Shown here piece by piece: positions 43,913 to 53,894 of a DNA stretch of 64,000 nt. Position 1 is the first letter of the stretch. Every line of letters starts with the position of its first letter. The position numbers and the translations under genes were made by a program. The stretch is from Jeotgalicoccus coquinae (lineage in GTDB: Bacteria > Bacillota > Bacilli > Staphylococcales > Salinicoccaceae). The stretch is taken from the NCBI RefSeq assembly GCF_014207425.1, contig NZ_JACHFF010000002.1, positions 248,001 through 312,000 on the forward strand, in the 5' to 3' direction. The notes under the pieces are model-generated. The model was not told where the DNA came from. It saw only the letters and a list, made by a program, of their open reading frames with translations, and made no database searches.

Positions 43913-45718
43913 ATGAACTACAAAGAAAAATGGGATATGGAGAGTATATTTCCTGGTGGAAGTGGATCTGAAGCTTTCCAAAAACGATTATCAGAAGTAA
44001 GAGATAGTATTACAGCTTTTTCTCACGAACTCGATAATTGGGAGCCGGACGAACATTCAAATGATTTTACGTCACTGAAAGGAATCTTACAAAACTATGA
44101 AAAAATTTCAAACGCGCTTGGTGAGATGGGGAGTTTTGCGAATGGTTTAGTATCTGCAGATGTTACCGATCAAAAAGCAATGCAGAATTTAAATGCGGTT
44201 GCGAACTTACGTAAAGACCTCTCATCACAGAATATTATTTTAAATAAAAAGATCAGCTCACTGACTGAAGATCAATTTAGCAAGCTGTTAGAGGAAGATT
44301 TCTTTAAACCGATGCATTTCCCGTTAGAAGAAATACGACAAAAAGAAAAAGATTTACTATCAACTCAAGAAGAAACAATCATCAATCATTTATCACTAGA
44401 CGGCTTACAGGGCTGGAATAATATGTACAATCAACTCGTCGCTTCTATTCAAATTCCAGTAACTGAAGATAATGAAACCGTTTATTATTCAGCGGGCCAA
44501 TTTGAAAACAAGATGAAGTCAGAAGAAAATCCAAAACATCGTGAAAAACTTTTAAAAACTTGGGAAGAAACATGGAAGGAAAAAGCTGATTTATTCTCTA
44601 CAACGCTAAATCATTTATCAGGATTCCGTTTAAACGACTATGAACTTCACGACTATAAAGATTATATGAAAGTGCCACTAGACTATAACCGTATGGAAGA
44701 AGAAACTCTCGATACGATGTGGGATACTATTACAAAAAATAAAACACCTTTCAAAAAATACTTTGAACGAAAGGCGCAATTAATTGGTGTTGATCAATTA
44801 GGATGGCTCGATGTTACAGCAAGTGTTGACGTAGGTGATTATACGAGCAAGCGGTATACTTACAATGAAGCAGCAACGTTTATTATCGATAACTTTAAAT
44901 CATTCAGTCCAAAAATGGCAGAGATGGCACATCGAGCTTTTGAAGAGCAGTGGATTGAAGCGGAAGATCGTCCAGGAAAACGTCCAGGTGGATACTGTTC
45001 AAATCTTCCTGAATCTAAACAGTCACGTATTTTTATGACGTTTGCCGGTAGCACAAGCAACGTGTCAACACTCGCACATGAACTCGGACACGCATTCCAT
45101 AGTTATGTCCTGCGTGATTTACCACTATTTAACCAACGTTACGCAATGAACGTTGCAGAAACAGCTTCTACATTTGCAGAACTTGTCGTTTCAAATGCAA
45201 CGATTGAAAATGCAACGTCCAATGCAGAAAAAATCAACTTACTAGATGAAAAAATTGCTAGAAGTGCGACTTTCATGATGAATATCCATGCACGCTATAT
45301 CTTTGAACGCAATTTATATGATGAACGCCAACAAGGAACTGTAGACAGCAACAGACTGCAAGAACTGATGGAAGAAGCACAAAAAGAAGCCTATCAAGAT
45401 GCACTTCGTTCATACCATCCAATGTTCTGGGCAACAAAGTTACATTTTCATATTACAGGCGTACCATTCTATAACTTCCCTTATACATTTGGATACTTTT
45501 TCAGCTTAGGTATATACAACCGTTTCTTAGAAGACGATACGTTACTTGAAGATGACTATATTGCACTTCTTCGCGATACTGCGAGCATGACTACAGAAGA
45601 CCTTGCTGAAAAGCACTTAAATGTTGACCTGAGAAAACCAGACTTCTGGCAAGAAGCACTGGATTCAGTGCATAAAGATATTGAAGAATTTTTAGAACTA
45701 ACAGAATCACATGTTTAA
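43913..45718 (+). CDS. pepF: Oligoendopeptidase F (M3 metallopeptidase)
   Basis: 601 residues, full length for PepF. The zinc motif HELGH lies in TLAHELGHAFHSYVL at about 386, followed by the MNVAETASTFAEL helix with the third ligand Glu. N- and C-terminal helical M3 domains are intact. It hydrolyses oligopeptides in the cytosol. Unusually, it lies within an SCC-like cassette next to rlmH. ATG 43913 follows GGAAGG; the TTG at 43910 is less likely. Ends in a long hairpin. Confidence 0.93.
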   Translation: MNYKEKWDMESIFPGGSGSEAFQKRLSEVRDSITAFSHELDNWEPDEHSNDFTSLKGILQNYEKISNALGEMGSFANGLVSADVTDQKAMQNLNAVANLRKDLSSQNIILNKKISSLTEDQFSKLLEEDFFKPMHFPLEEIRQKEKDLLSTQEETIINHLSLDGLQGWNNMYNQLVASIQIPVTEDNETVYYSAGQFENKMKSEENPKHREKLLKTWEETWKEKADLFSTTLNHLSGFRLNDYELHDYKDYMKVPLDYNRMEEETLDTMWDTITKNKTPFKKYFERKAQLIGVDQLGWLDVTASVDVGDYTSKRYTYNEAATFIIDNFKSFSPKMAEMAHRAFEEQWIEAEDRPGKRPGGYCSNLPESKQSRIFMTFAGSTSNVSTLAHELGHAFHSYVLRDLPLFNQRYAMNVAETASTFAELVVSNATIENATSNAEKINLLDEKIARSATFMMNIHARYIFERNLYDERQQGTVDSNRLQELMEEAQKEAYQDALRSYHPMFWATKLHFHITGVPFYNFPYTFGYFFSLGIYNRFLEDDTLLEDDYIALLRDTASMTTEDLAEKHLNVDLRKPDFWQEALDSVHKDIEEFLELTESHV

Positions 45719-45784
45719 TTTATAAATGATAAGCCCATCTATAAGCTGACACCATGAATTTAAAAAAATAATTTTAGATAACTT

Positions 45785-45825
45785 ATAAGATTTGAGTTCG
45801 GTAAAATACCGAGCTCAAATCTTAT
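45785..45825. terminator. pepF terminator, long hairpin
   Basis: ATAAGATTTGAGTTCGGT pairs with ACCGAGCTCAAATCTTAT (one mismatch) around a 5-base loop. No long T-run follows, only TATATATAT, so it may also stabilise the transcript. Confidence 0.7.
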
Positions 45826-45919
45826 ATATATATCATGATAATATTATTAAATAGTTATATTTTATCTATTTATGATAAATTTCTGGTTACCACATGTGCG
45901 TATTGTATCTTAACACGCA

Positions 45920-45966
45920 CTACTTGTGATATGCTTCAACGTATCAGTTTATGGTGCGAATTTTAC
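45920..45966 (-). other. SCC-type attachment site, middle, with terminal repeat
   Basis: Minus strand GAAGCATATCACAAGTAG (45920-45937) fits the SCC core GAAGCNTATCAYAARTRR at every position and continues TGCG as at rlmH. To its right CGTATCAGTTTATGGTGCG then TTTT (45940 onward) is an imperfect inverted copy of the rlmH-proximal end CGTATCATAAATGATGCGG. Confidence 0.75.
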
Positions 45967-45982
45967 TTTACTACCTTAATAA

Positions 45983-46714
45983 TCAATCTAATTTTATAAC
46001 TGCCGGTTCAATATTGAAATGCAGCACAGCCCTAGCCCCCATAAATTTTATTTCGTATGGCATCTTAGTAATTTGATACTGAAATTTAGATTTTGCTTTA
46101 TCAAAATATTTCACTTTAATTATTAAATAGTTATTATATGAAAATGGTTTTCCGTCTCTCATTTTATATGAAGCATGTATAAATTCTTTTAATATGAACG
46201 AGGGTAACTCTACTTTTATAACTTCATCCGATCTAATGTAGTTAAATTTTAATTTAGATGTGAAATATTCTTGGAAATTCTTTATTACAGGTTGCATAGG
46301 AAATCCTAATGTTATAAAAGCAGGATTGTCATCTGCATCTTGAAAAAACTTTTTTTTATTTTTGTTTAGGTCTTGTCCCAATTCTAATTCGACTAGATTA
46401 ATTTGTAATACTGATAAATTTTGAAGAACGAAGTAATGTGATTCTATTATTTCTTCAAATTGGGTAGAATCATAATTCAATGATATTTCTTCAAATCTAG
46501 AGCTGAGTCCTAAAATCGCAGATTCTTTATTTTTTAAATAATTAAATTGTGATATCGCAATAAATAGCGAGCCTAAAGCTGCTACTGCAGAAAAAAATGC
46601 CGCAATTATAGACCAGTCGAAACTGGAAAGCTCCCATTCTGAAACACCACCAAAAGTTATGTGTTCTGATAACGTCATCATGTATTCCAACACTGTAAAA
46701 CATCCACCAATCAT
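45983..46714 (-). CDS. Hypothetical protein with N-terminal membrane helix
   Basis: 243 residues: a short N-terminus, one membrane helix (about 33-56, WSIIAAFFSAVAALGSLFIAI), a likely coiled segment, then a cytosolic alpha/beta domain of about 170 residues rich in Phe, Lys and Tyr. I do not recognise a family. The start is uncertain, since AAGGAA lies 12 bases before ATG 46714. It is divergent from the two-gene unit starting at 46854 inside cassette A. Confidence 0.65.
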   Translation of the reverse strand: MIGGCFTVLEYMMTLSEHITFGGVSEWELSSFDWSIIAAFFSAVAALGSLFIAISQFNYLKNKESAILGLSSRFEEISLNYDSTQFEEIIESHYFVLQNLSVLQINLVELELGQDLNKNKKKFFQDADDNPAFITLGFPMQPVIKNFQEYFTSKLKFNYIRSDEVIKVELPSFILKEFIHASYKMRDGKPFSYNNYLIIKVKYFDKAKSKFQYQITKMPYEIKFMGARAVLHFNIEPAVIKLD

Positions 46715-46853
46715 TATTCTTTATCAATTCCTTCATATTATAGTTAGACGATTTCTTCACTTTAACTACGCATTACAGAATAAGTATAGCATTCTGTATT
46801 TCAAGTATGTATTATAAAAAAAGACTCAAAAGTATATAAAGGAGTAAACCGTT

Positions 46854-47162
46854 ATGCATTTTAAATATCATGAAACTCATCCATATAAAAATTTTCTTGA
46901 GTACCTTAACATCACTGAAGCAGCAAGTTTTATAGTAGATTACTTTGACCTTGTTGAAACTGTAGAATTTGATAACACAATATTAGTTACGTCCAATAAG
47001 AGAGTATTACAATATACGGACTTAAAAGAAACCCATAATACACTGAGTAGTAGCGATTTCTTACATCGAGTTATACATAGATATACCAGTGCACTCCCGA
47101 TACTATTAGTGAAGAACAATGTAAAATTTACAGCCATTTTTTTACGCCTTGGTGAGAATTAA
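46854..47162 (+). CDS. Hypothetical soluble protein, 102 aa
   Basis: AAAGGAG lies eight bases before the ATG. The product is a small mixed alpha/beta protein without membrane segments or known motifs (starts MHFKYHETHPY). Its stop shares a base with the next start (TAATG), so the two are translationally coupled. Family unknown; cassette A cargo. Confidence 0.65.
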   Translation: MHFKYHETHPYKNFLEYLNITEAASFIVDYFDLVETVEFDNTILVTSNKRVLQYTDLKETHNTLSSSDFLHRVIHRYTSALPILLVKNNVKFTAIFLRLGEN

Positions 47163-47461
47163 TGTATATAGATATAATTATAGGCGCCGTTATATCACTT
47201 GTTATGTATTCTTTCGGTTTATATGTTTACAAAACTAATAATTTGAATATAATCGCATCTATAGACACTTCTGATATTCCTAAAGAAACATGGCCGATAA
47301 TTGCTAAACTATTTTATAAAATATCGATAGTAGTTTCTTTTACATTATTTGTCTTATATGTTTCTTTTTCGTTCAGCTATTTTTTAACACTTATAGCAAT
47401 CATTCTTTTATTTTTGGAATTGATATATTTCTATGTGAAATTCAAGAGTATTACAAAATAA
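47162..47461 (+). CDS. Hypothetical membrane protein, 99 aa
   Basis: Three predicted helices: about 3-22, 54-72 and 74-93, with a polar segment between the first two (TNNLNIIASIDTSDIPKE). Coupled to the upstream 102-aa gene by a TAATG overlap, suggesting a soluble-membrane partner pair. Family unknown. A terminator lies about 70 bases downstream. Confidence 0.65.
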   Translation: MYIDIIIGAVISLVMYSFGLYVYKTNNLNIIASIDTSDIPKETWPIIAKLFYKISIVVSFTLFVLYVSFSFSYFLTLIAIILLFLELIYFYVKFKSITK

Positions 47462-47531
47462 ATTGTATAAAATCAAATGAATTATCAATTAATACACTGA
47501 TTTTTTCACTTCTAAAATTGTATATGTTTAG

Positions 47532-47566
47532 AAGAGAGGTTGGAACTACTGACAACCTCTCTTTTT
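47532..47566 (+). terminator. Terminator of the cassette A gene pair
   Basis: AAGAGAGGTT-GGAACTACTGAC-AACCTCTCTT followed by TTTC. The rest of the gap to rlmH shows no gene. Confidence 0.85.
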
Positions 47567-47680
47567 CTGCTTTTTCGATTGGTAATCTTCTCATTACTTT
47601 TTGATTAAATTACCATAATTCCTTATAACATTATTAACGATAAGACATTTCAGATTACCTTACTTAAAAGTACTTGAAAA

Positions 47681-47703
47681 CCGCATCATTTATGATACGC
47701 TTC
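47681..47703 (-). other. SCC attachment site in the 3' end of rlmH
   Basis: Minus strand GAAGCGTATCATAAATGA spans the last codons and stop of rlmH (Glu-Ala-Tyr-His-Lys-stop) and continues TGCGGTTTTC. This is the classic SCC integration sequence; the bases after the stop match an SCC terminal inverted repeat rather than arbitrary chromosome. Confidence 0.85.
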
Positions 47704-48165
47704 GTTTCTCAATATCTTATTCACCCTGAACAGCTGTTCCAGCATCATTACTTTCATCATCTGATGCGGGTAGGTGAGAGTTCCGAAGCTGATTTCCTGG
47801 TTGCTCCGTTTTTTCACTGCTTCACCGATTCCGTTGCTGCCGCCGATTACAAATACGACATCACTTTTTCCTGTATTCATCCATCGCTGATATTCCTGAG
47901 CCAGCTTTTCACTCGTATACTGCCTGCCGTTAATCTCCAAAGTCACCACATGCTGCGTGTCTTTTATTTTCGATAAAATTCTCTCTGCTTCTTTATCTTT
48001 TATCTGCTCCAGATCCTTCGGCCCCGCATTATTCGGTTCCTTCTCATCCGCAACTTCAATCAGCTCTATTTTTGCATATTTACTTATTCTTTTTTTGTAT
48101 TCTTTTACCGCATCCAGCCAGTATTTTTCTTTCAGTTTTCCCACTGTAATCATTGTCAGTTTCAT
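47686..48165 (-). CDS. rlmH: 23S rRNA pseudouridine-1915 N3-methyltransferase RlmH
   Basis: 159-residue SPOUT methyltransferase (the staphylococcal orfX). The SAM-binding knot is seen in FVIGGSNGIGEAV and LTYPHQMMKVMMLEQLFR; the C-terminal NEAYHK lies in the SCC attachment core. It methylates pseudouridine 1915 of 23S rRNA. The ATG at 48165 with AAGGTGAG upstream gives the standard length; a further upstream ATG at 48291 would add 42 unrelated residues. Confidence 0.96.
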   Translation of the reverse strand: MKLTMITVGKLKEKYWLDAVKEYKKRISKYAKIELIEVADEKEPNNAGPKDLEQIKDKEAERILSKIKDTQHVVTLEINGRQYTSEKLAQEYQRWMNTGKSDVVFVIGGSNGIGEAVKKRSNQEISFGTLTYPHQMMKVMMLEQLFRVNKILRNEAYHK

Positions 48166-48211
48166 CTGTCTCACCTTTACTTTTGACGTATTATTTTCAA
48201 TTATACAGAAC

Positions 48212-48418
48212 TGTGGACAAATTCGTATAATTACTGCAATTTTATTAGTTATACACCGGTTTTCCACAGGCTGTTGATAACTTTTCAACACAAAACCGCA
48301 CCATTACGCTCTTTTTTAGGGCTCATTATTGCATATTCCATGTATTTTCCTACATTTCACACACTTATCCACGTTTTTATCCCACTTATACACACTTTAT
48401 CACCATACCTGTGGATAA
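48212..48418. other. DnaA-box cluster between rlmH and walJ
   Basis: Within 207 bases there are a perfect TGTGGATAA (48410) and TTATACACA (48386), plus one-mismatch boxes TGTGGACAA (48212), TTATACACC (48249), TTTTCCACA (48260), TGTTGATAA (48272) and TTATCCACG (48365), and a weaker TTTTCAACA (48282). The gap has no ORF. A DnaA-binding regulatory cluster outside oriC is likely. Confidence 0.65.
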
Positions 48419-48439
48419 CTTGTTCAAAAGTACAAAAAG

Positions 48440-48477
48440 AGACCAAATTGCGCAGTTTTTCTCACAATTTGGTCTTC
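48440..48477. terminator. walJ operon terminator
   Basis: AGACCAAATTG and CAATTTGGTCT, an 11-bp stem, with T-run on the minus strand, directly after walJ. Confidence 0.85.
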
Positions 48478-48480
48478 TTA

Positions 48481-49278
48481 TTAAAGCTGATATATTTCTG
48501 TCGGAACTGCCTTATCTGTATCGCATATCATTATATCGTTGTGCGTATCGATGTCGTACTGATTCAGTATCTGCTCAACACTCATACGCGCGAGTTCTTT
48601 AATGTTATTATCCAGACTTAAGTGTCCCAAATAAATACGTTTTGTATTGCTCGTTATAACGTCCTTCATCGCATGTGCCGCATCTTCGTTTGATACGTGA
48701 CCGACGTCTGAAAGTATTCTCTGTTTCGTATTCCACGGATATCTTCCCATACGGAGCATATCCACATCGTGGTTCGATTCAAACAGGAACACGTCACTTT
48801 CCCTGATGATGCCTTTCATCGTATCTGATACATAGCCTGTGTCCGTTATAAGCGATATTTTCTTATTATCTTTAGTAAATGTGTAGAACTGAGGATCAAT
48901 TGCATCGTGCGATACGTTAAATGACTGGACATTCAGCCCGGCAATTTCTTTTTCTTCAAGCGGGTTGAAGTGAAATTTCCGGTCTGGATTAATAATGATA
49001 TCTTTACGCTCCATCGCTTCCCATGTCTTCTCGTTGGCATAAATAGGTATTTCGTATTTCTTCGCAATCACTTTTAAGCCCTTGATGTGATCAATGTGTT
49101 CATGTGTAATGAAAATCGCATTTATATCCTGGAGTGATTTACCTATTTGATTGAGCGTTTCATCAGTTTTCTTACATGACAGCCCGACGTCTACAAGTAC
49201 ACTTCCTTTTTCTGTTTCAATGAATGTACTGTTGCCTGTTGAGCCGCTTGCTAATACGCTCATCTTCATTCCGTTCAC
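48481..49278 (-). CDS. walJ: WalJ/YycJ metallo-beta-lactamase-fold hydrolase
   Basis: 265 residues. The metal-binding motif is [10 protein letters not shown] at about 57-66, with further ligands in SHDAIDP, DTGYVS and LGHLSLDNN. Last gene of the walRKHIJ operon; homologues are 5'-to-3' exonucleases linked to cell-wall and replication coordination. The GTG start overlaps the walI stop (GTGA); in-frame ATGs follow at once. Confidence 0.93.
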   Translation of the reverse strand: MNGMKMSVLASGSTGNSTFIETEKGSVLVDVGLSCKKTDETLNQIGKSLQDINAIFITHEHIDHIKGLKVIAKKYEIPIYANEKTWEAMERKDIIINPDRKFHFNPLEEKEIAGLNVQSFNVSHDAIDPQFYTFTKDNKKISLITDTGYVSDTMKGIIRESDVFLFESNHDVDMLRMGRYPWNTKQRILSDVGHVSNEDAAHAMKDVITSNTKRIYLGHLSLDNNIKELARMSVEQILNQYDIDTHNDIMICDTDKAVPTEIYQL

Positions 49279-50012
49279 TCTCTTTCAATAATATCTTCTG
49301 ACTGACTCAGCGCATCGACGTACAGTATACGTTCAATGTCTTCATCAATAATTTCAAACTGCCATTTGGGCCGCATCATAACCTGGTCATCTTCTTCCAG
49401 AATGATGTAATAACCCAGCTTCGCGCTTTTGATTACCGCGTTATCAGTAATGTTTTCCTGCAGATAAAGTTCTTCCACAATGACTTTTGGATGGCGCACA
49501 TTCTGGTCCACAGCATAGTCGCTTTCTTCGATATTCTCCACATAACCCTGAGTCACAGTTCCTGATTCTTCGCTGAAGTACAGTCGTGCTGCTTCGTGGC
49601 TGAAGATAGGGTATCCATCGTAATGCTGGTTAAATGTTATCGTATCCGGTTCGCTCATTACTTCATCATAATGGTATTCGTCGCCTCTGTAAATTGAATT
49701 GTCTTTGTACGTCTTCAGACCTTCCGGTGCAAATGTTGCCCCCTCATCGAGCGGCAGTGTCAGCACCGTATCTTTTTCAGATACATCTTCTTCATGATCG
49801 AGCTCAGCCGGATCACCGAGTATGATTTTCATTTCAACGTTTTCAAATCCGTCTAGTGCAGCAGTATCAATATTCGTTTCAGACAGCACATTCGTCGTGT
49901 CCGACAGCTCTCTGACTTCTTCGTTTGATTCGTTGTATAAAATGTACACGAGGACTGCATTCATGACGAGAAAGGCTGCTATAAAAAGGGATTTTGTTAA
50001 TCTCCAATCCAT
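49275..50012 (-). CDS. walI: WalI/YycI regulatory membrane protein
   Basis: 245 residues: one N-terminal helix (about 8-25) and an extracytoplasmic domain. With WalH it binds the WalK sensor through the membrane helices and modulates its activity. Position between walH and walJ and overlap at both ends confirm identity. Confidence 0.93.
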   Translation of the reverse strand: MDWRLTKSLFIAAFLVMNAVLVYILYNESNEEVRELSDTTNVLSETNIDTAALDGFENVEMKIILGDPAELDHEEDVSEKDTVLTLPLDEGATFAPEGLKTYKDNSIYRGDEYHYDEVMSEPDTITFNQHYDGYPIFSHEAARLYFSEESGTVTQGYVENIEESDYAVDQNVRHPKVIVEELYLQENITDNAVIKSAKLGYYIILEEDDQVMMRPKWQFEIIDEDIERILYVDALSQSEDIIERE

Positions 50013-51328
50013 CAGGACAGTCCTCCTTCGTTGAATTTCATCCAGGCGCCGTCGTATTTAACGTACCATTGCGGCGTGTAATCGATAAACTCCAGATCCG
50101 TTTCATCGTCGGCGTATGTCATATCATAGCCGAGCACGATTTTGGATACTTTCTGCAGATCAAAGTTGTCATGCAGTGCAATCTCATAACGGACGTTTTC
50201 AATATCCAGCAGTTCCACTTCTTCTTCGTCTGATACTTTCGCATTCGTCCGGATCAGCGGGCGGGTGTATTCATAAACTGCATTTCTGCCGTATTTAACA
50301 GTAATAGCAGTACTCAGTCCTTCACTGAATACGACGCGTCCATTTAAAGTGGAACGGAATGTTGCCGCATTTTCAGCTGAGTCATAATCGAACAGCACAT
50401 TATTTGTCGACAGACCGTTATGCGAGTTCAGGAAGTAGTAGATATCCTGAATCGTCTGGTGATTGTTGCCGCTCGATGCGCTCGATTCATTCAGATTTGT
50501 ATAGTTGTACTGATACGTATCTGAATTATATGTCGCAATATGATTTTCATCTTCGTAAATCGCTACATCGCCTGATGACGGGCTTTCGGCCGGTGACTCC
50601 ATAAACAGTATACGATTCATTACATCAGCATTGAGCTGGCTGATTATGAAGCGTTCAGTTCTGCTTGGTCCGGGTGATGATGGTCCGTAAATAGCCGTCT
50701 TATTATTCGAAGTCTGCTGATTTGTAATAATCGGGGTATAGGCTTCGAAGATTTCACTGTATGATTCAACGTGGCCTTTCAGGAAGTCCGCAGTAATATC
50801 GGTTTCTACAACCGCAACTCTCGAACGGCTCTCATCGACTAAGTTGAACACAACATTTCCTTCTTTCATATCAACCACAATGCGGTCGAATGTAAAGTCG
50901 GGGAGTGTCGGTTCATGAGACAGCCCGAGCATCATAAACAGAGTTTTTGAAGGTACGTCAGAGTAGTAATCGATAAGCAGAAATTCCTCATCGTTACTTT
51001 CTTCGCCCCTGACATCCAGTCTGTTCAAGTTGTTATAGACGTTCATACTGACGATGTTTGAACCTTCGAGATGCTCTCGGATTCCGATTAATGCCCGCGG
51101 GTCCGTCGTGCCTCTCGTATTGTATTCACCCTGTATCCAGACCATCTGGTACGTACTCATAACCTGTTCAAACGAAACGCGTTCTCCCTGGCCGATATTC
51201 GTCGTACCTTCGATTGTCGTATCGACTTGCGAGAACTCCGGTTCATAGCTCCAGACAAGGTAGGTGAGGACCGCACTCGAAGCGACTATGACGATTAACA
51301 GGATGGATTTGATCCATTCTTTATACAT
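50012..51328 (-). CDS. walH: WalH/YycH regulatory membrane protein
   Basis: About 438 residues: one N-terminal helix (about 8-25) and a large extracytoplasmic region. It overlaps walK by 8 bases. The ATG at 51337 abuts a GAGGAGG site, whereas the ATG at 51328 is nine bases from it and is preferred. WalH and WalI together tune WalK. Confidence 0.93.
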   Translation of the reverse strand: MYKEWIKSILLIVIVASSAVLTYLVWSYEPEFSQVDTTIEGTTNIGQGERVSFEQVMSTYQMVWIQGEYNTRGTTDPRALIGIREHLEGSNIVSMNVYNNLNRLDVRGEESNDEEFLLIDYYSDVPSKTLFMMLGLSHEPTLPDFTFDRIVVDMKEGNVVFNLVDESRSRVAVVETDITADFLKGHVESYSEIFEAYTPIITNQQTSNNKTAIYGPSSPGPSRTERFIISQLNADVMNRILFMESPAESPSSGDVAIYEDENHIATYNSDTYQYNYTNLNESSASSGNNHQTIQDIYYFLNSHNGLSTNNVLFDYDSAENAATFRSTLNGRVVFSEGLSTAITVKYGRNAVYEYTRPLIRTNAKVSDEEEVELLDIENVRYEIALHDNFDLQKVSKIVLGYDMTYADDETDLEFIDYTPQWYVKYDGAWMKFNEGGLS

Positions 51329-53171
51329 CCCACTCATCCTCCTCTATCACTTCACAAGGCAAGTTGATAAAGATAGTTGTCCCTTCGTTTTCTACGCTGT
51401 TTGCCCAGATTTTACCGTTATGCGCCTCGATAATTTCTTTTGAAATGGCGAGACCGAGACCGGTGCCGCCCATCTTGCGTGCACGGCCTTTATCCACACG
51501 GTAAAAACGGTCAAAAATACGGTCAACTTTATTATTCGGTATGCCGAGTCCGTAGTCTTTAATACGAATCGTCATACGGTTGTATAATGTGTTTTGTTTT
51601 AAGTGAATATCAACGCGCTTCGGGTCCCCGTGCTGATATTTTATTGCGTTGGACAGCACATTATCCAGCACCTGGCCCATCTTATCCACCGAAATATCAG
51701 TGAACAGGGGAGCGTCCGGAATATGGCGTGTAAACACAACATTTTCTTTATGCGTCATTTCAAAACGGTCGATAACACGGTTAATAAAGAGTTTGAAATC
51801 CACAACTTCCTTCTGGATTTCCTCTGCGTCATTATCCATACGGGATAATTGCAGCAGATCTTCAACGAGACGGCCCATACGGTCGGTCTCCGCGCGTGTA
51901 ACGCTCAGGAACTTCGGCGCAATCTCTTCATCCTGCCATGCACCTTCCTGCAGCGCTTCAATATAACTCCGCATAGACGTCAGCGGTGTACGCAGTTCAT
52001 GCGATACGTTCGCAACGAATTCACGGCGTTCCGCATCGATGCGCTCCTGTTCTGTAACGTCATGCAGTACAGCGATATAACCGTTGATAAATCCGGTATC
52101 TGTAACGATTGTAGAGAAGTTGACGCGTAACGTCGTTGCTTCGTCTGCAGTATCGATAAAGATCAGGTGACTGTCGTTTGCTTCCTGAATAATATCTTCA
52201 AGATTCAGCTCTTCGCCGAGACGCAGCAATTCCAGCATATTTTTACCGTGCAGTTCGTCCGACTGAATACCGAGGTTCAGCATGCCGATCGCCATTTCAT
52301 TAACGATACGGATCCGTCCTTTTCTGTCAGTCGCAATAATTCCGTCCGACATGTGGGTAATAACCGAATCTAGACGTTTTTTCTCACTTTCAGTGTTCGC
52401 CTGAGCTTCCTGCACCCGTTTTGACAGAATGTTAAAGCTGCCTGCAAGCTGACCGATTTCATCATCGCTGTATATCTGTACGCGGGATGTATAGTCACCT
52501 TCAGACATCAGGAGCGCCTGGTTTCTCATATCCGTAATCGGCTTTGTAATTGTACGCGCGACAAAGATACCGAGAATACTCGTAATTACTAATGAGAACA
52601 GTGTAGCAATAATAAACGTGTTGTTAATCGCTTCAAGCTGCATGTATATACTTTCCACATTTGACTCAACGTAAATAACACCAGCCACTTCATCATTTAC
52701 TACGACCGGCTGGTTCAATATCCATACTCGCTGATTGTCTTTATCGACGTTAACGAAAATTTCATCATTGGCAATGCCTGATTCAAGCGCATCCTGAGAC
52801 ATCGGTTCATTAATACGTGAGCCGACGAGGGATTCATTTGAAATTCTGCTTGTACCCACGAGAATATTATCCGCATTAATATAACGGATTTCATCTATTT
52901 CAGGACGGTTGCCGTAATCAGTCAGCAGACTTTGAATCTCTGCTCTCATCTGATTACGGTCATCGCCGGTTTCCTGAAAAATTTCCTTAACACGTGTATC
53001 GATCAAAGTGACCTGGGAATCGATATTATTTTTAAAGTTCCCTGTTAAATCCCGCTCCAGACTGTTGGTAAAATATAATCCGATAATCTGCATTCCGATA
53101 ATAATCAGAAGCATGTAGATCATTACCAGTTTAAACTGGAGCGACTGCAGGTTTTTTAAAAACTGCTTCAT
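51321..53171 (-). CDS. walK: Essential sensor histidine kinase WalK
   Basis: 616 residues: first helix about 13-32, an extracellular Cache-like domain, second helix about 183-203, HAMP, a PAS domain (about 260-370), the HisKA box with the phospho-His in [11 protein letters not shown], and an HATPase with N, G1 (DYGLGI) and G2 (GTGLGL) boxes. WalK controls peptidoglycan hydrolase genes. It lies immediately after walR. Confidence 0.97.
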   Translation of the reverse strand: MKQFLKNLQSLQFKLVMIYMLLIIIGMQIIGLYFTNSLERDLTGNFKNNIDSQVTLIDTRVKEIFQETGDDRNQMRAEIQSLLTDYGNRPEIDEIRYINADNILVGTSRISNESLVGSRINEPMSQDALESGIANDEIFVNVDKDNQRVWILNQPVVVNDEVAGVIYVESNVESIYMQLEAINNTFIIATLFSLVITSILGIFVARTITKPITDMRNQALLMSEGDYTSRVQIYSDDEIGQLAGSFNILSKRVQEAQANTESEKKRLDSVITHMSDGIIATDRKGRIRIVNEMAIGMLNLGIQSDELHGKNMLELLRLGEELNLEDIIQEANDSHLIFIDTADEATTLRVNFSTIVTDTGFINGYIAVLHDVTEQERIDAERREFVANVSHELRTPLTSMRSYIEALQEGAWQDEEIAPKFLSVTRAETDRMGRLVEDLLQLSRMDNDAEEIQKEVVDFKLFINRVIDRFEMTHKENVVFTRHIPDAPLFTDISVDKMGQVLDNVLSNAIKYQHGDPKRVDIHLKQNTLYNRMTIRIKDYGLGIPNNKVDRIFDRFYRVDKGRARKMGGTGLGLAISKEIIEAHNGKIWANSVENEGTTIFINLPCEVIEEDEWDV

Positions 53172-53873
53172 TTAGTCATCACCTTTAATGAAGTACCCGA
53201 CGCCTCGGCGTGTCATGATGTACTCAGGGTGACTTGGATCATCTTCGATTTTTTCTCTCAAGCGCCGCACAGTCACATCGACCGTACGCACATCTCCGAA
53301 GTAATCGTAACCCCATACTGTTTCAAGCAGGTGCTCGCGTGTCATTACCTGGGATTTGAATCTGGCCAGATACAGGAACAGCTCAAATTCGCGATGTGTT
53401 AAATCGATATCTTTACCGAATTTTTTAATCGCATAAGAGTCGGGGATAACAGTAATATCCCTAATATATATATTCTTATCTTCCGGTTCGTCTTCTTTCG
53501 CACTTACCGTATTATTACGTCTTAAGTTAACTTTCACACGTGCGATTAATTCGCGCGTCGAGAAAGGTTTTGTTACATAATCATCCGCACCAAGTTCAAG
53601 ACCCAGTACTTTATCTATTTCGGAATCTTTGGCAGTAAGCATAATAATCGGCATATCGTGTTTTTTACGAACTTCACGGCATACTTCCATACCGTCGATT
53701 CCCGGCAGCATGATATCCAGCAGAACAAGATCCGGCACTATATCCAGAATCAGTTCCAGTGCATCATTACCATCGTAAGCACAGTGAACTTCGTAGCCTT
53801 CTTTTTCCAAATTAAACTCGAGTATATCTGCAATTGGTTTTTCATCATCAACAACAACTATTTTCTTGGCCAT
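53172..53873 (-). CDS. walR: Essential response regulator WalR
   Basis: 233-residue OmpR/PhoB-type regulator: receiver domain with Asp in [10 protein letters not shown] (about 53), Lys of YVTKPFS and a winged-helix DNA-binding domain ending TRRGVGYF. It binds tandem TGTWAH hexamers at wall hydrolase genes; the sceD-like gene in this window is a candidate target. First gene of walRKHIJ. Confidence 0.97.
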   Translation of the reverse strand: MAKKIVVVDDEKPIADILEFNLEKEGYEVHCAYDGNDALELILDIVPDLVLLDIMLPGIDGMEVCREVRKKHDMPIIMLTAKDSEIDKVLGLELGADDYVTKPFSTRELIARVKVNLRRNNTVSAKEDEPEDKNIYIRDITVIPDSYAIKKFGKDIDLTHREFELFLYLARFKSQVMTREHLLETVWGYDYFGDVRTVDVTVRRLREKIEDDPSHPEYIMTRRGVGYFIKGDD

Positions 53874-53894
53874 TTAGATGTCCCTCATTTCGCG

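Larger units (their letters stand above)
41765..45937. mobile_element. SCC-like cassette B, about 4.15 kb, no ccr
   Basis: Bounded by att-like sites at 41765-41782 and 45920-45937 in the same orientation as the rlmH site. It carries a VWA lipoprotein, a dehydrogenase remnant and a pepF gene, but no ccr recombinase, so it would depend on a helper. Boundaries rest on sequence motifs only. Confidence 0.6.
45938..47703. mobile_element. SCC-like cassette A, about 1.75 kb, no ccr
   Basis: Lies between the middle att-like site and the rlmH site, with terminal inverted repeats at both ends. It contains a leftward gene and a rightward coupled pair, none of recognised family, and is visibly more AT-rich than the chromosome to its right. 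It lacks ccr. Confidence 0.62.

Noticed and set aside
41765-47703. A ccr recombinase or transposase within the cassettes
   Set aside because: All sizeable frames were examined; none shows a serine recombinase or transposase motif.
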